DNA of 64,000 nucleotides from Streptomyces sp. NBC_01231 (GTDB lineage Bacteria; Actinomycetota; Actinomycetes; Streptomycetales; Streptomycetaceae): NCBI GenBank assembly GCA_035999765.1, contig CP108521.1, positions 2,852,001 to 2,916,000 of the forward strand, read 5' to 3'. Shown piece by piece: positions 42,896 to 51,914 of this stretch (position 1 is its first letter; each line of letters starts with the position of its first letter). The notes under the pieces were generated by a model. It saw only the letters and a program-made list of their open reading frames with translations, ran no database searches and was not told where the DNA came from. The position numbers and the translations under genes were made by a program.

Positions 42896-43137
42896 CGCTC
42901 GGCCGCCTTCCGCAGTACGGCGGCGAGTGCGCGGGCCGTGACGGTGTTGCAGTTCCCGAGCGCGACGAGACCCGCGGGCGGTGCGTACGTACCGGCGAAG
43001 GTCGGCAGGTCGACGCGGAGCGAGGGAAGCGTGATGCCGTGGAGGGCGAGGGCGGCGCGGAGTTCCTGCACGCAGTGGGTCATGTCGGCGGCGACGGTGG
43101 GGGGTTCGTCGGTGTGGTCGGGCATGGGAGGGTTCAT
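42892..43137 (-). CDS. Small conserved-type hypothetical protein
   Basis: An 81-residue acidic-to-neutral protein (HTDEPPTVAADMTHCVQELR, then LPTFAGTYAPPAGLVALGNC) coupled by a GTGA overlap to the RsbW-like ATPase gene. No known domain is recognised, but small proteins of this kind often precede the ATPase in WhiJ-type clusters. AGGA lies just before the ATG at 43137. It diverges from the HTH regulator gene, so a shared 160-bp promoter region controls both arms. Confidence 0.8.
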   Translation of the reverse strand: MNPPMPDHTDEPPTVAADMTHCVQELRAALALHGITLPSLRVDLPTFAGTYAPPAGLVALGNCNTVTARALAAVLRKAAER

Positions 43138-43298
43138 CTTCCTGTGCGTTCTGTGATGAATCGATCACACTCTGACGTCGCGCCGCGTACCGTGAAAGAG
43201 GTTTCGGGTTCGCGGCGTGAACTGCGGAAGCACGCCGAAGAGTTGCGGAACCGTGGAAAGACAATCTGACGGCCGCAGGCCCCACACGGCGGTGAAAG

Positions 43299-44162
43299 AT
43301 GGCTCAGCGCAAGAACATCGACGGCTCCTCGAGCGTCCCCACCTTCTACGGCAAGGAGCTGAGGTGGAAACGGGAGGCCGCCGGACTCACCCTGGAGGCG
43401 ACCGTCGCGGGCAGCTTCTACGGCAAGTCGCACCTCAGTGACATTGAGCGCGGGGAACGGCGGATGCCGCTGGATCTGGCCCGGCACGTGGACCAGGTCC
43501 TCAAGACGGACGGCTTCTTCGAGCGGTGTTGTGAGGATGTGCGGAAGGCGCGCAGAGGCCCACATGCCTCGTATTTCGAGAAGGTCCTGGAGGCGGAGCG
43601 GTACGCGGAGTCCATCGAGGAGTGGTGCCCCAGTGTCTTCCCCGGGCTGCTCCAGACCGCCCCGTATGCGCGTGTGCTGGTCCGGTCGGCCCGACCGAAC
43701 GCGTCCGACGACGAGGTCGAGGAGAAGGTGCAGGCGCGTCTCGCCCGCGCCCGCCTCTTCGAAGACGACCACTCCACCCCGGAGTACTGGGCGATCCTGC
43801 ACGAATCGTTGATCCTCGATCCGATCCTGCCGCCCCAGGAGATGGCCGACCAGTTGGACCTGATCGCAGGGTTGGCGGAGCGGTACCGGATCGTTCCGCA
43901 GATCGTCCCGCGGACGTGCGGCGCGTATCCTCTGATGGCCGCCTCAGCCAAGGTCATGACCTTTCCCGACGCCCCACCACTCGTCTACGTCGAGGCGTCG
44001 TACAGCGGCGACACCATCGACGATCCGGCCCTCGTGAAGCAGTACCGCAAGGCATACGATCGGCTCAGGGCCGTCGCACTGTCACCGGAGACGTCCCTGG
44101 CCATGATCACGGCAGCGGCAGAGGATTACCGAAATGGCAAGCACCCGGATCGACTTGAGTGA
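43299..44162 (+). CDS. XRE-family regulator with DUF5753 domain (WhiJ-like)
   Basis: A 287-residue protein. The N-terminal helix-turn-helix (YGKELRWKREAAGLTLEATV, SHLSDIERGERRMPLDLARH) is followed by a DUF5753 domain (about 95-275) with WCPSVFPGLLQTAPYARVLV, RQ-like RLFEDDHSTPEYWAILHESL and VEASYSGDTIDDP. In Streptomyces this architecture (WhiJ, Scr1) pairs with a downstream DUF397 protein; the pair controls development or behaves like a toxin-antitoxin couple. The next gene is a DUF397 protein overlapping by 29 nt. It diverges from the ATPase arm. Confidence 0.92.
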   Translation: MAQRKNIDGSSSVPTFYGKELRWKREAAGLTLEATVAGSFYGKSHLSDIERGERRMPLDLARHVDQVLKTDGFFERCCEDVRKARRGPHASYFEKVLEAERYAESIEEWCPSVFPGLLQTAPYARVLVRSARPNASDDEVEEKVQARLARARLFEDDHSTPEYWAILHESLILDPILPPQEMADQLDLIAGLAERYRIVPQIVPRTCGAYPLMAASAKVMTFPDAPPLVYVEASYSGDTIDDPALVKQYRKAYDRLRAVALSPETSLAMITAAAEDYRNGKHPDRLE

Positions 44163-44430
44163 AGCGCTCTGGCGCAAGAGCAGCTACAGCAACGGTGACG
44201 GCGGGGAATGCGTAGAGATCGCCGGCGACTTCCCCGGCGCCGCCCTCTGGCGCAAGTCGAGCTACAGCAACGGCGACGGCGGCGACTGCGTAGAGGTCGC
44301 CGACAACCTCCCCGGCCTCGTCCCCGTGCGCGACTCCAAGGCCGTCCCCGACGGCCCCGCCCTCCTCCTCACCGCCCACGCCTGGGCCCCCTTCGTCGCC
44401 GCGCTCAAGGACGACGAACTGACCGCCTGA
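44134..44430 (+). CDS. DUF397 protein with internally duplicated motif
   Basis: A 98-residue DUF397 protein, the usual partner of WhiJ/Scr1-type regulators. The family signature WRKSSYSNGDGGxCVE occurs twice, at residues about 12-36 and 38-62, because a 78-bp segment (26 codons) is tandemly duplicated; ordinary members are 60-70 residues with one copy. The C-terminal VPVRDSKAVPDGPALLLTAH and WAPFVAALK complete the domain. The ATG lies within the end of the regulator gene, so the two are coupled. Confidence 0.92.
   Translation: MASTRIDLSEALWRKSSYSNGDGGECVEIAGDFPGAALWRKSSYSNGDGGDCVEVADNLPGLVPVRDSKAVPDGPALLLTAHAWAPFVAALKDDELTA
44164..44319 (+). repeat. 78-bp in-frame tandem duplication
   Basis: Copies at 44164-44241 and 44242-44319 encode ALWRKSSYSNGDGGECVE and ALWRKSSYSNGDGGDCVE plus eight further codons each. 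The copies have diverged mostly in the last third. Confidence 0.92.
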
Positions 44431-44552
44431 ACGAGCGGCCGGTGGACCAGGCCCGTTGCGCAGCCGGTGGTCGTACCCGCTGTCGGCGCCCTGTAGGTGG
44501 GTGTCGGCGCGCTGTCGGTGGTTTGTCGGCGGTGACTGACACCGTCCTTGTC

Positions 44553-45578
44553 ATGAAGCGAATCGACAAGACCCCCAGCGACGGGAAGGCCGCCGTCACC
44601 GTGCGGGGGATGGTCAAGCACTACGGCGAGACCAAGGCGCTGGACGGCGTCGACCTGGACGTGCGCGAGGGCACCGTGATGGGTGTGCTCGGCCCGAACG
44701 GCGCCGGCAAGACCACCCTCGTACGCATCCTGTCCACCCTGCTCGCCCCCGACGCCGGCCAGGCGACCGTCGCCGGATACGACGTCGTCCGGCAGCCGAG
44801 GCAACTGCGCCGGGTGATCGGACTCACCGGGCAGTACGCATCGGTGGACGAGAAGCTTCCCGGCTGGGAGAACCTCTACATGATCGGGCGGCTGCTCGAC
44901 CTGCCCCGCAAGGACGCTCGCACACGCGCCGACGAGCTCCTTGAGCGGTTCTCGCTGACCGACGCCGCCAAGCGGCCGGCGAGCACGTACTCGGGCGGCA
45001 TGCGGCGGCGGCTCGACCTCGCCGCCTCCATGATCGGGCGCCCGGAGGTGCTGTTCCTCGACGAACCGACCACCGGACTCGACCCGCGCACCCGCCAGGA
45101 GGTGTGGACCGAGGTCAAGGCCATGGTCGGCGACGGGGTGACGGTCCTGCTGACCACCCAGTACATGGAGGAGGCCGAGCAGCTCGCCTCCGAGTTGACC
45201 GTCGTGGACCGCGGCAAGGTCATCGCGAACGGCGCCATCGACGAGCTGAAGGCGACGGTCGGCGGCCGGACGCTACGGGTCCGGCCCGCCGATCCGGTAC
45301 ACCTGCGGCCGCTCGCCTCGGCGTTGGACGACCTCGGCATCACCGGCCTGGCGACCACCACCGTGGACGCCGACAGCGGCACCGTCCTGGTCCCGATCCT
45401 CAACGACGAGCAGCTGACCGCCGTGGTCGGCGCGGTCATGGCGCGCGGCATCACGCTCTCCTCCATCAGCACCGAACTCCCCAGCCTGGACGAGGTGTTC
45501 CTGTCGCTCACCGGCCACCGCGCCAGTGCCCCGCAGGACACCGTGCCCGCCGAGACCCGCGAGGAGGTCGCCGTATGA
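44553..45578 (+). CDS. ABC transporter ATP-binding protein, DrrA type
   Basis: A 341-residue ATPase with Walker A GPNGAGKTTLVRIL, Q-loop TGQYASVDE, signature YSGGMRRRLDLAASM, Walker B VLFLDEPTTGLDP and H-region TTQYMEEAEQL, plus the DrrA-like C-terminal extension (LDEVFLSLTGH). Such ATPases pair with a single permease to export daunorubicin-like drugs or to give antibiotic resistance. The gene overlaps the permease gene by 4 nt (ATGA). The ATG at 44553 is used; an in-frame GTG at 44532 would add seven residues. Upstream are repeated TGTCGG elements and a CGGTG-ACTGA-CACCG palindrome. Confidence 0.94.
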   Translation: MKRIDKTPSDGKAAVTVRGMVKHYGETKALDGVDLDVREGTVMGVLGPNGAGKTTLVRILSTLLAPDAGQATVAGYDVVRQPRQLRRVIGLTGQYASVDEKLPGWENLYMIGRLLDLPRKDARTRADELLERFSLTDAAKRPASTYSGGMRRRLDLAASMIGRPEVLFLDEPTTGLDPRTRQEVWTEVKAMVGDGVTVLLTTQYMEEAEQLASELTVVDRGKVIANGAIDELKATVGGRTLRVRPADPVHLRPLASALDDLGITGLATTTVDADSGTVLVPILNDEQLTAVVGAVMARGITLSSISTELPSLDEVFLSLTGHRASAPQDTVPAETREEVAV

Positions 45579-46393
45579 GCGCCGCAACCGCCACCACGAC
45601 CGTCGACGTCGATGCCCGTATCCCGCTGCGCGGCCACCTGCGCCACACCGGCGCGCTGATCCGCCGCAACCTGCTGTGGATCCGGCAGGATCCCGAGTCG
45701 ATGTTCGACGCCATCCTGTTCCCGGTCGTCTTCACCCTGCTGTTCGTGTACGTCTTCGGCGGTTCCATCGGGCAGTCGCTCGGTGGCGGCCAGGAGGCCT
45801 ACGTCCAGTACGTCGTGCCCGGGCTGATGGCCATGATGGGCATGAACATGGCCCAGGGGGTCGGCACCGGCTTCAACACGGACTTCAACAGCGGTGTCAT
45901 GGACCGGTTCCGATCCTTGCCGATCGGGCGCGGCTCCGTGCTGTTCGCCAAGATCGCGGTGGAACTGATGCGGATGCTGATCGCGACCGCCGTTCTGATG
46001 GTCATCGGCGTCCTGGTCGGCTTTCACATCACCAACTGGGCCGGACTGCTGGCCTCCGTGGGTCTGTCCGCGGTGTTCGGCTCGGCCCTGATGTGGGTGT
46101 TCCTCACCCTCGGCGTGGTCATGAAGAGCGCACAGTCGGTGCAGGCGATGGGCTTCCTGGTGCTGATGCCGCTGCAGTTCGGCTCGTCGATCTTCGCGCC
46201 GACCCAGTCCATGCCGGGCTGGCTGCAGAACTTCACCGACTACAACCCGCTGTCCTCGCTCGCTGACGCGGCGCGCGGACTGATGGTCGGCGGCCCGGTC
46301 GCGCACGGGCTGTGGGTGACCCTCGCCTGGTCGTTGGCGCTCACCGCGGTGATGGCCCCGGTCGCGATCCACAAGTTCCGCACCAAAAGCTGA
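45575..46393 (+). CDS. ABC transporter permease, DrrB/ABC-2 type
   Basis: A 272-residue permease with six predicted helices. LIRRNLLWIRQDPESMFDAI precedes helix 1, FGGSIGQ lies in the first loop, GVGTGFNTDFNSGVMDRFRS, LPIGRGSVLFAKI is the conserved cytoplasmic segment and FAPTQSMPGWLQNFTDYNPL is the ABC-2 signature loop. GAGGAGG sits 7 nt before the ATG, and the ATGA overlap couples it to the ATPase. Together they form a two-component exporter. Substrate is unknown; the neighbouring AfsR-like regulator is convergent and may be unrelated. Confidence 0.94.
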   Translation: MSAATATTTVDVDARIPLRGHLRHTGALIRRNLLWIRQDPESMFDAILFPVVFTLLFVYVFGGSIGQSLGGGQEAYVQYVVPGLMAMMGMNMAQGVGTGFNTDFNSGVMDRFRSLPIGRGSVLFAKIAVELMRMLIATAVLMVIGVLVGFHITNWAGLLASVGLSAVFGSALMWVFLTLGVVMKSAQSVQAMGFLVLMPLQFGSSIFAPTQSMPGWLQNFTDYNPLSSLADAARGLMVGGPVAHGLWVTLAWSLALTAVMAPVAIHKFRTKS

Positions 46394-46412
46394 CGTCCAC
46401 GATCAGTCCGCG

Positions 46413-49400
46413 TCAGACCAGGGCGGCGGCCTCCTCGGGAGAGAGGCCGCCGCCCTCCTCGTACGCGGCCTCGTACTCCTCGTCGCCGAGCACGGCACGG
46501 GCCGCCGTCGCGGCCCGGTCGTGGACGTCGCGCTCCAACGAGGAGGCGACGTGGGCGGGCGGCAGGGCGGCGTCCGCGGCACCGATGCAGCGGACGGCGT
46601 CCCGGGCGCGGCCGCCGCCTTCCACCCCGGCGAGGCCCAGCGCGGCGATCGTCAGATACGCGGAACGCATCTGGGGCGCGATCGTCCGGGACAGCTGATC
46701 GGCGGCCAGCTCCAGCGCCCGCCGGATCTTGACCAGACACTCCTCCGCGTGTCCTTCGACCGCGTCCAGGCAGGCCTCCCCGCCCAGGATGAACGCGTCG
46801 AAGACGACGAAGTGGGCGATGCGGAACTCCTCGCGGAGCAGCCTGAACTGCTCGCGCGCCTCGGTGAGACGGCCGGTCATTCCGAGCCGGCCCGCGAGGA
46901 AGAGCCGGGCGGGGGGCACGGCGTCGCTGCCCGGACCGTCCTTCAGGGCGATCACGTCCCACAGCAGGCGCTCACCGCGCTCGGCCTGGCCGGCCTCCAT
47001 GAGGGCGCTGCCCAGGCGCGCGCTGAGGACGGCCTTCTGGGCACGGGCGCCGAGCTGTTCGGCGTACTCGATCGCGGCCTCGTAGTCGGCGGCGGCCGCC
47101 AGGCAGTTCCCCCTGCGTTCATGGGACTCGCCGCGGGCGGACAGCGCCTCGGCGGTGCCCCACAGGTCCCCGAGACGCCGGTAGATCTCCAGCGCCTCGT
47201 CGGCGTCACGGGTCGCGTCACCCGCCCAGTCGCTGCGGTTGGCGAGCAGGTTGGCGCGCATGTGCAGGCTCATGGCGAGCTCCCACTCGTAGCCGGGTGC
47301 CTCGCGGCAGGTCCGGACGCTCGCGTCGACGATGGCGCGCACCCGGTCCATGTCGGCGGTCAGCATGACGGCGAAGAACCAGAGGGAGCCGGGGCTGCGG
47401 CAGGTCTGCGGGAGGCCGGGCTCGTAGGTCGCGGCGATGACGCGCAGCTTCTCCTGTGCCGCGGGGGTCTGCCAGGCGTCCAACTCCGTGTCCATCGTGG
47501 TGAGATGGACGAGGTGCAGGCCGCGTCGGGCCTCCTCGAGGACCTCGCCGGTCCAGGGGAGCGGCACCTCCGTGCAGCGCTCCCAGACCGGGGCGGCGCG
47601 ACGGACGGGCGGGGCGAAGGGGTCGGGGCCGAGGCTCTGCACCTCACGGGACCAGTTGCGGGCCTCGATGCGCAGGTCGCGCATCTGCCAGTACCAGGCC
47701 AGCGACAGCACCAGGAACAGCGCCTCCTGCTCGTCACGGAGCGCGACGGCGTGGCGCAGCGCGGTGCGCATGTTCTCGTGCTCGCGCTCCAGCCGTTCGA
47801 TCGCCGCGAGTTGACGGTAGCCGCGCAGCAACGGGTCCGTGGCTCCGGCCAGTTCGCGGTAGTACGTCAGGTGCGCGCGCTCGGCGTCCGAGCGCCGCCC
47901 GGCCTCGTCGAGGCGCTCACTCGCGTACTCGGCGACGGTCTCCAGGAGCCGGTAGCGCATCCCTCCGTCGCCCGAAGGGGCCGCCGCCACCAGGGACTTG
48001 TCGACGAGCGAGCCGAGTGCCTCCAGCGCGGCCGGCCCGCACACGGCCTCGGCGGCGGCCAGGTCGCAGCCGCCCGCGAACACCGACAGCCGTCTCAGCA
48101 CGTCCCGTTCGGCCTCGTCGAGCAGCTCCCAGGACCAGTCGACGACGGCCCTGAGCGTCTGCTGGCGGGGCAGGACGGTACGGCTGCCGGAGGTGAGCAG
48201 GCGGAAGCGGTCGTCGAGCCGGTCGGCGATCTGGCGCGGGGTCAGCATCCGCAGCCGGGCGGCGGCGAGCTCGATGGCGAGGGGCAGGCCGTCGAGGCGC
48301 CGGCAGATCTCCGCGCAGGCGTCGGGATCCTCCTCGACACCGAAGCCGGGCCTTGCCGCCGCGCCGCGCTCGGCCATCAGCCGCAGCGCGACCGGCTCGG
48401 GCAGCGGTTCCACGGGGCGCAGCAACTCCCCCGGTACGCCGAGGGGTTCACGGCTGGTGGCCAGTACCGTCAGTCCGGGGCAGCGCTCCAGCAACTCCTG
48501 GACGAGCCGGGCGGCGGCGCCGACGACATGCTCGCAGTTGTCGAGGATGACCAGCATCCGGCGCCTGCCGCAGTGTTCGGCGAGCCGCTCGACGGGGTCG
48601 TCGTGCCGCTCGCCCCCAGCGGCCCGCATGGCCTCCGCGCCGGCACCGTACAGCACGGTCTCACGCGCGCCCACGGCGGTGAGCACGGCCTCCGGCACCG
48701 CGTCCGGGTCGTCGACGGGCGCCAGCTCGGCCAGCCACGCCCCGTCCCGAGCCGCGTCCCGGACGGTCTCGGCGACCTCCTGCGACAGCCGTGTCTTCCC
48801 CGCCCCGCCGGGCCCGAGCAGCGTGACGAGCCGCGCCGCCGCGAGGTCCCCCCGGATCGCCTCGATGTCGGCCTCCCGACCGACGAAGGAGGTGAGACGG
48901 GCTCGGAGGTTGCCCACGGGCGTCGCGGGCTCGGCAGCGCCGAGAGGAACGCCGGGGACGACGCCGGGGACGCCGGGGACGACGCTGGGCGCCTGGGCGG
49001 CCGAGGCGTGCGGGACGGTCCCGGGGCGGGGCGGCGGGGCGGACGGGGCGGACGGGGCGGACACGGCACTGTCGGCAGCGCCGGTCGAAAGGCGCAGCAA
49101 CTCGCCGTGCAGGTGCCTCAGTTCCGGCCCCGGGTCCGTCCCCAGCTGGTCCGCCAGCAGTCGGCGTACGTCCTCGTAGGCGGCCAGGGCCTGTGCCGTG
49201 CGGCCGGCGTCGCGCAGGGCGCGCAGGCGCAGGGCCTGGAGGGACTCGTCCAGGGGGTGGCTGTCGCACAGGGCGGTCAGTTCGGGCAGGGACTGGTCGG
49301 CGTGCCCGAGGGTGAGGGCGGCGGTGTGGCGGGCGCGCAGCACGTCGAGGCGCCGGGTCTCCCAGCGGGCGGCCTCGGCGGTGCGGTCGGGAAGGTCGGC

Positions 49401-49814
49401 GAGGGCCGGTCCGCGCCACAGGGCGAGGGCGTCGTCGAGGACGACGGCCGCCTTGGCGGGGTCGCCGTCGGCCAGCGCCCGGGTGCCGTCGCCGGCCAGC
49501 CGCTCGAAACGGTGCAGGTCGATGTCGTCGGGCGGGGCGGTGAGACGGTAGCCGCCGTCCACCGAGGCGACCGCGTCCGCGCCCAGCGCCCGGCGCAGCC
49601 GGCCCACCAGCGCCTGCAGCGCGCCGGTCGCGTCGGCGGGCGGGTCACCGTCCCACACCTCGTCCACCAGAAGGCTGGTGGGTACGGTGCGGCCGGGCCG
49701 CAGGGCGAGGACGGTCAGCAGCGCACGCAGCCGCGCCCCGCCGACCGGGACGGACGTGCCGTCGGGGCGAAGTACCTGGGTGGTGCCGAGTATGCGGTAG
49801 CGCACGGGGTCCAT
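46413..49814 (-). CDS. AfsR/SARP-family transcriptional regulator with NB-ARC and TPR-like domains
   Basis: A 1133-residue regulator. The OmpR-like winged helix (about 1-95: YRILGTTQVLRPDG, GGARLRALLTVLALRPGRTV, LLVDEVWDGDPP) and bacterial transcriptional activation domain (about 100-250) define a SARP. A Pro/Ser/Ala-rich linker (about 255-300) leads to a STAND ATPase with P-loop LLGPGGAGKTRLS (about 338), RRMLVILDNCEHV and LATSREPLGVPG. The C-terminal half is helical and TPR-like. SARPs activate antibiotic clusters by binding 11-bp-phased direct repeats. No biosynthetic cluster is visible here, so the target is elsewhere or pleiotropic as for AfsR. Confidence 0.93.
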   Translation of the reverse strand: MDPVRYRILGTTQVLRPDGTSVPVGGARLRALLTVLALRPGRTVPTSLLVDEVWDGDPPADATGALQALVGRLRRALGADAVASVDGGYRLTAPPDDIDLHRFERLAGDGTRALADGDPAKAAVVLDDALALWRGPALADLPDRTAEAARWETRRLDVLRARHTAALTLGHADQSLPELTALCDSHPLDESLQALRLRALRDAGRTAQALAAYEDVRRLLADQLGTDPGPELRHLHGELLRLSTGAADSAVSAPSAPSAPPPRPGTVPHASAAQAPSVVPGVPGVVPGVPLGAAEPATPVGNLRARLTSFVGREADIEAIRGDLAAARLVTLLGPGGAGKTRLSQEVAETVRDAARDGAWLAELAPVDDPDAVPEAVLTAVGARETVLYGAGAEAMRAAGGERHDDPVERLAEHCGRRRMLVILDNCEHVVGAAARLVQELLERCPGLTVLATSREPLGVPGELLRPVEPLPEPVALRLMAERGAAARPGFGVEEDPDACAEICRRLDGLPLAIELAAARLRMLTPRQIADRLDDRFRLLTSGSRTVLPRQQTLRAVVDWSWELLDEAERDVLRRLSVFAGGCDLAAAEAVCGPAALEALGSLVDKSLVAAAPSGDGGMRYRLLETVAEYASERLDEAGRRSDAERAHLTYYRELAGATDPLLRGYRQLAAIERLEREHENMRTALRHAVALRDEQEALFLVLSLAWYWQMRDLRIEARNWSREVQSLGPDPFAPPVRRAAPVWERCTEVPLPWTGEVLEEARRGLHLVHLTTMDTELDAWQTPAAQEKLRVIAATYEPGLPQTCRSPGSLWFFAVMLTADMDRVRAIVDASVRTCREAPGYEWELAMSLHMRANLLANRSDWAGDATRDADEALEIYRRLGDLWGTAEALSARGESHERRGNCLAAAADYEAAIEYAEQLGARAQKAVLSARLGSALMEAGQAERGERLLWDVIALKDGPGSDAVPPARLFLAGRLGMTGRLTEAREQFRLLREEFRIAHFVVFDAFILGGEACLDAVEGHAEECLVKIRRALELAADQLSRTIAPQMRSAYLTIAALGLAGVEGGGRARDAVRCIGAADAALPPAHVASSLERDVHDRAATAARAVLGDEEYEAAYEEGGGLSPEEAAALV

Positions 49815-50022
49815 TGTCTCCGGTGGCGTCGGAGCCGGTCACGTGGTTTCCGCGGTGTGGCGGGTACCGAGGTGATCGGCCGGTGATCGGCGGCGGGGTC
49901 GCGGCGGGCGTGGCCGAATGGAACCGGGAGACCGGAACCCCTGGGGCACTCCGCGACGTTCTCCCCGTACGCCCGGTACGGTCGGGCAGTCCCACTGCGT
50001 GCACGACTGTCCAGGGAGCCCC

Positions 50023-50823
50023 ATGACCACCGCCACCACCCGTCACAGCGACCGGCGGATCAGCCCCGTCTTCGTCGGGATCCTAGCCGTCACGGCAGTC
50101 ACCGGCTGGGCCACCTGGACCGGGTTCGCGGCACAGCCCGGCGTGGCCGTGTTCCTGTTCGTGACGGCCGCCTGGATCGTCTCGCTCTGTCTGCACGAGT
50201 ACGCGCACGCCCGCACCGCCCTGCACAGCGGCGACATCTCGGTGGGCGCGAAGGGCTATCTCACCCTGAACCCGCTGAAGTACACGCATGCCCTGCTCAG
50301 CATCGTGCTCCCGGTGATCTTCGTGATCATGGGCGGTATCGGGTTGCCCGGTGGTGCCGTGTTCATCGAGCGGGACCGGATCAGGGGGCGCTGGCGGCAC
50401 AGCCTGATCTCGGCGGCCGGTCCGCTGACGAACGTCCTGTTCGCGATCGTGTGCACGGCCCCGTTCTGGCTGGACGCGCTGGACGGGGTGCCGTCGGACT
50501 TCCGGTTCGCGCTGGCCTTCCTCGCCCTGCTCCAGGTCACGGCCGCGATCCTGAACTTCCTGCCGGTGCCGGGCCTGGACGGCTACGGGGTCGTCGAGCC
50601 CTGGCTGTCGTACAAGATCAAGCGCCAGGTGGAGCCGTTCGCTCCGTTCGGCCTGCTGTTCGTGTTCGCGCTGCTGTGGCTGCCCGCGGTCAACAGCGCG
50701 TTCTTCGACGTGGTCGACGCGATCCTGAAGAGCCTCGGGATCAGCGATCTGGACACGTACTGCGGGCAGGAGTTCTACCGCTTCTGGCAGGGCACGAACG
50801 AGTTCTGCTCGGTCAGCCCATGA
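50023..50823 (+). CDS. Site-2-protease-like M50 membrane metalloprotease
   Basis: A 266-residue protein with six or more helices. Zinc motif HEYAHA (about residue 57) lies in a membrane helix (IVSLCLHEYAHARTALHSGD), and the distal ligand motif is FLPVPGLDGYGVVEPWL (N/D-P-x-x-G-type). An LNPLKYTHALLSIVLPVIFV segment between them is typical. There is no PDZ domain. It is a compact rhomboid-like intramembrane protease of the kind that processes membrane-bound regulators. AGGGAG precedes the ATG at 50023. It overlaps the convergent 59-residue gene by 11 nt. Confidence 0.88.
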   Translation: MTTATTRHSDRRISPVFVGILAVTAVTGWATWTGFAAQPGVAVFLFVTAAWIVSLCLHEYAHARTALHSGDISVGAKGYLTLNPLKYTHALLSIVLPVIFVIMGGIGLPGGAVFIERDRIRGRWRHSLISAAGPLTNVLFAIVCTAPFWLDALDGVPSDFRFALAFLALLQVTAAILNFLPVPGLDGYGVVEPWLSYKIKRQVEPFAPFGLLFVFALLWLPAVNSAFFDVVDAILKSLGISDLDTYCGQEFYRFWQGTNEFCSVSP

Positions 50824-50992
50824 CGGACTTCCGGTCCTTCGCGCGCTTCACGTAGTACCAGCACATGTTGGACGAGAGGCCCGCGAGGAGCACCCACACG
50901 ATCCCGAGGAGGTTGCCCCGCGTGAAGGAGACGACCGCCGCGGCGACGGCGAGGACGCAGACGACAAGGGCGTAGAGGGCCAGGCGGGGCAT
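50813..50992 (-). CDS. 59-residue two-helix membrane protein
   Basis: From the ATG at 50992 (AGGAG 9 nt upstream) the minus strand reads MPRLALYALVVCVLAVAAAV, then VSFTRGNLLGIVWVLLAGLS, a Cys-Trp-Tyr-Tyr segment (NMCWYYVKRA) and a basic tail. Two hydrophobic helices joined by a short turn are clear, and G/C third-position bias is strong throughout. No family is recognised. The stop codon lies inside the end of the convergent M50 gene. It is short enough to be missed by most gene finders. Confidence 0.8.
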   Translation of the reverse strand: MPRLALYALVVCVLAVAAAVVSFTRGNLLGIVWVLLAGLSSNMCWYYVKRAKDRKSVMG

Positions 50993-51049
50993 GCGGGGGT
51001 TCTCCTGTCGGGGGACACGGGCCGGGTTCGACCAGTGTCCCCCATCCCC

Positions 51050-51760
51050 TCACACGTCCGTGACCCGCAGGCCCGCGTGCGCCTTGTAGCGGCGGTTCAC
51101 CGAGATCAGGTTCGCGACCAGCGACTCGACCTGGTGGGCGTTGCGCAGACGGCCCGCGAAGACGCCGCGCATGCCGGGGATCCGGCCGGCCAGCGCCTGG
51201 ACGATCTCCACGTCGGCGCGCACCTCGCCGAGGACCATGACGTCCGTGTCGATCTCGTCGATCTCCGGGTCCTGGAGGAGGACCGCCGAGAGGTGGTGGA
51301 AGGCGGCGGTGACCCGGGAGTCGGGCAGCAGGGCGGCGGCCTGCTCGGCGGCGCTGCCCTCCTCCGGCTTGAGCGCGTAGGCGCCCTTCTTGTCGAAGCC
51401 GAGCGGGTTGACGCAGTCCACGACGAGCTTGCCGGCCAGTTCCTCGCGCAGGGACTCCAGGGTCTTGCCGTGGCCGTCCCAGGGCACGGCGACGATCACG
51501 ATGTCACTGCGGCGGGCGGTCTCGGCGTTGTCGGCGCCCTCGACGCCGTGCCCGAGTTCCCCGGCGGCGGCCTCGGCGCGGTCGGCGGCGCGCGAGCCGA
51601 TGATCACCTTCTGGCCGGCCCTGGCGAGCCGGTAGGCGAGGCCCTTGCCCTGCGGGCCGGTGCCGCCGAGCACGCCCACGACGAGCCCGGAGACGTCGGG
51701 GAGGTCCCAGGGGTCCTTGGCGGGGGCCTTCTGCGCATTGTCGGTGTCGGTAGAGGTCAT
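51050..51760 (-). CDS. npdG: NADPH-dependent F420 reductase
   Basis: A 236-residue F420:NADP oxidoreductase, which transfers hydride between NADPH and coenzyme F420. The Rossmann motif is GVLGGTGPQGKGLAYRLARA, followed by VIIGSRAADRAEAAA, DIVIVAVPWDGH, LVVDCVNPLGFDKKGAYAL and VTAAFHHLSAVLLQ, the usual F420-binding order. There is no Shine-Dalgarno before the ATG at 51760; TAAAGT 8-13 nt upstream could serve as -10 of a leaderless transcript. F420 reduced here could supply F420-dependent reductases in the cell. Confidence 0.93.
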   Translation of the reverse strand: MTSTDTDNAQKAPAKDPWDLPDVSGLVVGVLGGTGPQGKGLAYRLARAGQKVIIGSRAADRAEAAAGELGHGVEGADNAETARRSDIVIVAVPWDGHGKTLESLREELAGKLVVDCVNPLGFDKKGAYALKPEEGSAAEQAAALLPDSRVTAAFHHLSAVLLQDPEIDEIDTDVMVLGEVRADVEIVQALAGRIPGMRGVFAGRLRNAHQVESLVANLISVNRRYKAHAGLRVTDV

Positions 51761-51914
51761 GGGCCGACTTTACGTCCGCCCCGTCGGCCTCGATCGGTCA
51801 GGTGAGCGGGGTCACGGGGACCCGCTCGAGGACGCTCCTCGCCGCCTGCCCAAAGGGGCGAATTCGGGGTGAACCCGGGGTTCCGAACGCTCGCGTGCGG
51901 CAGGATGCGGTCGC

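Noticed and set aside
46521..49886. Very long open frame antisense to the AfsR-type regulator
   Set aside because: Shadow frame rich in Gly/Val/Gln without domains; the opposite strand encodes a complete SARP-NB-ARC protein.
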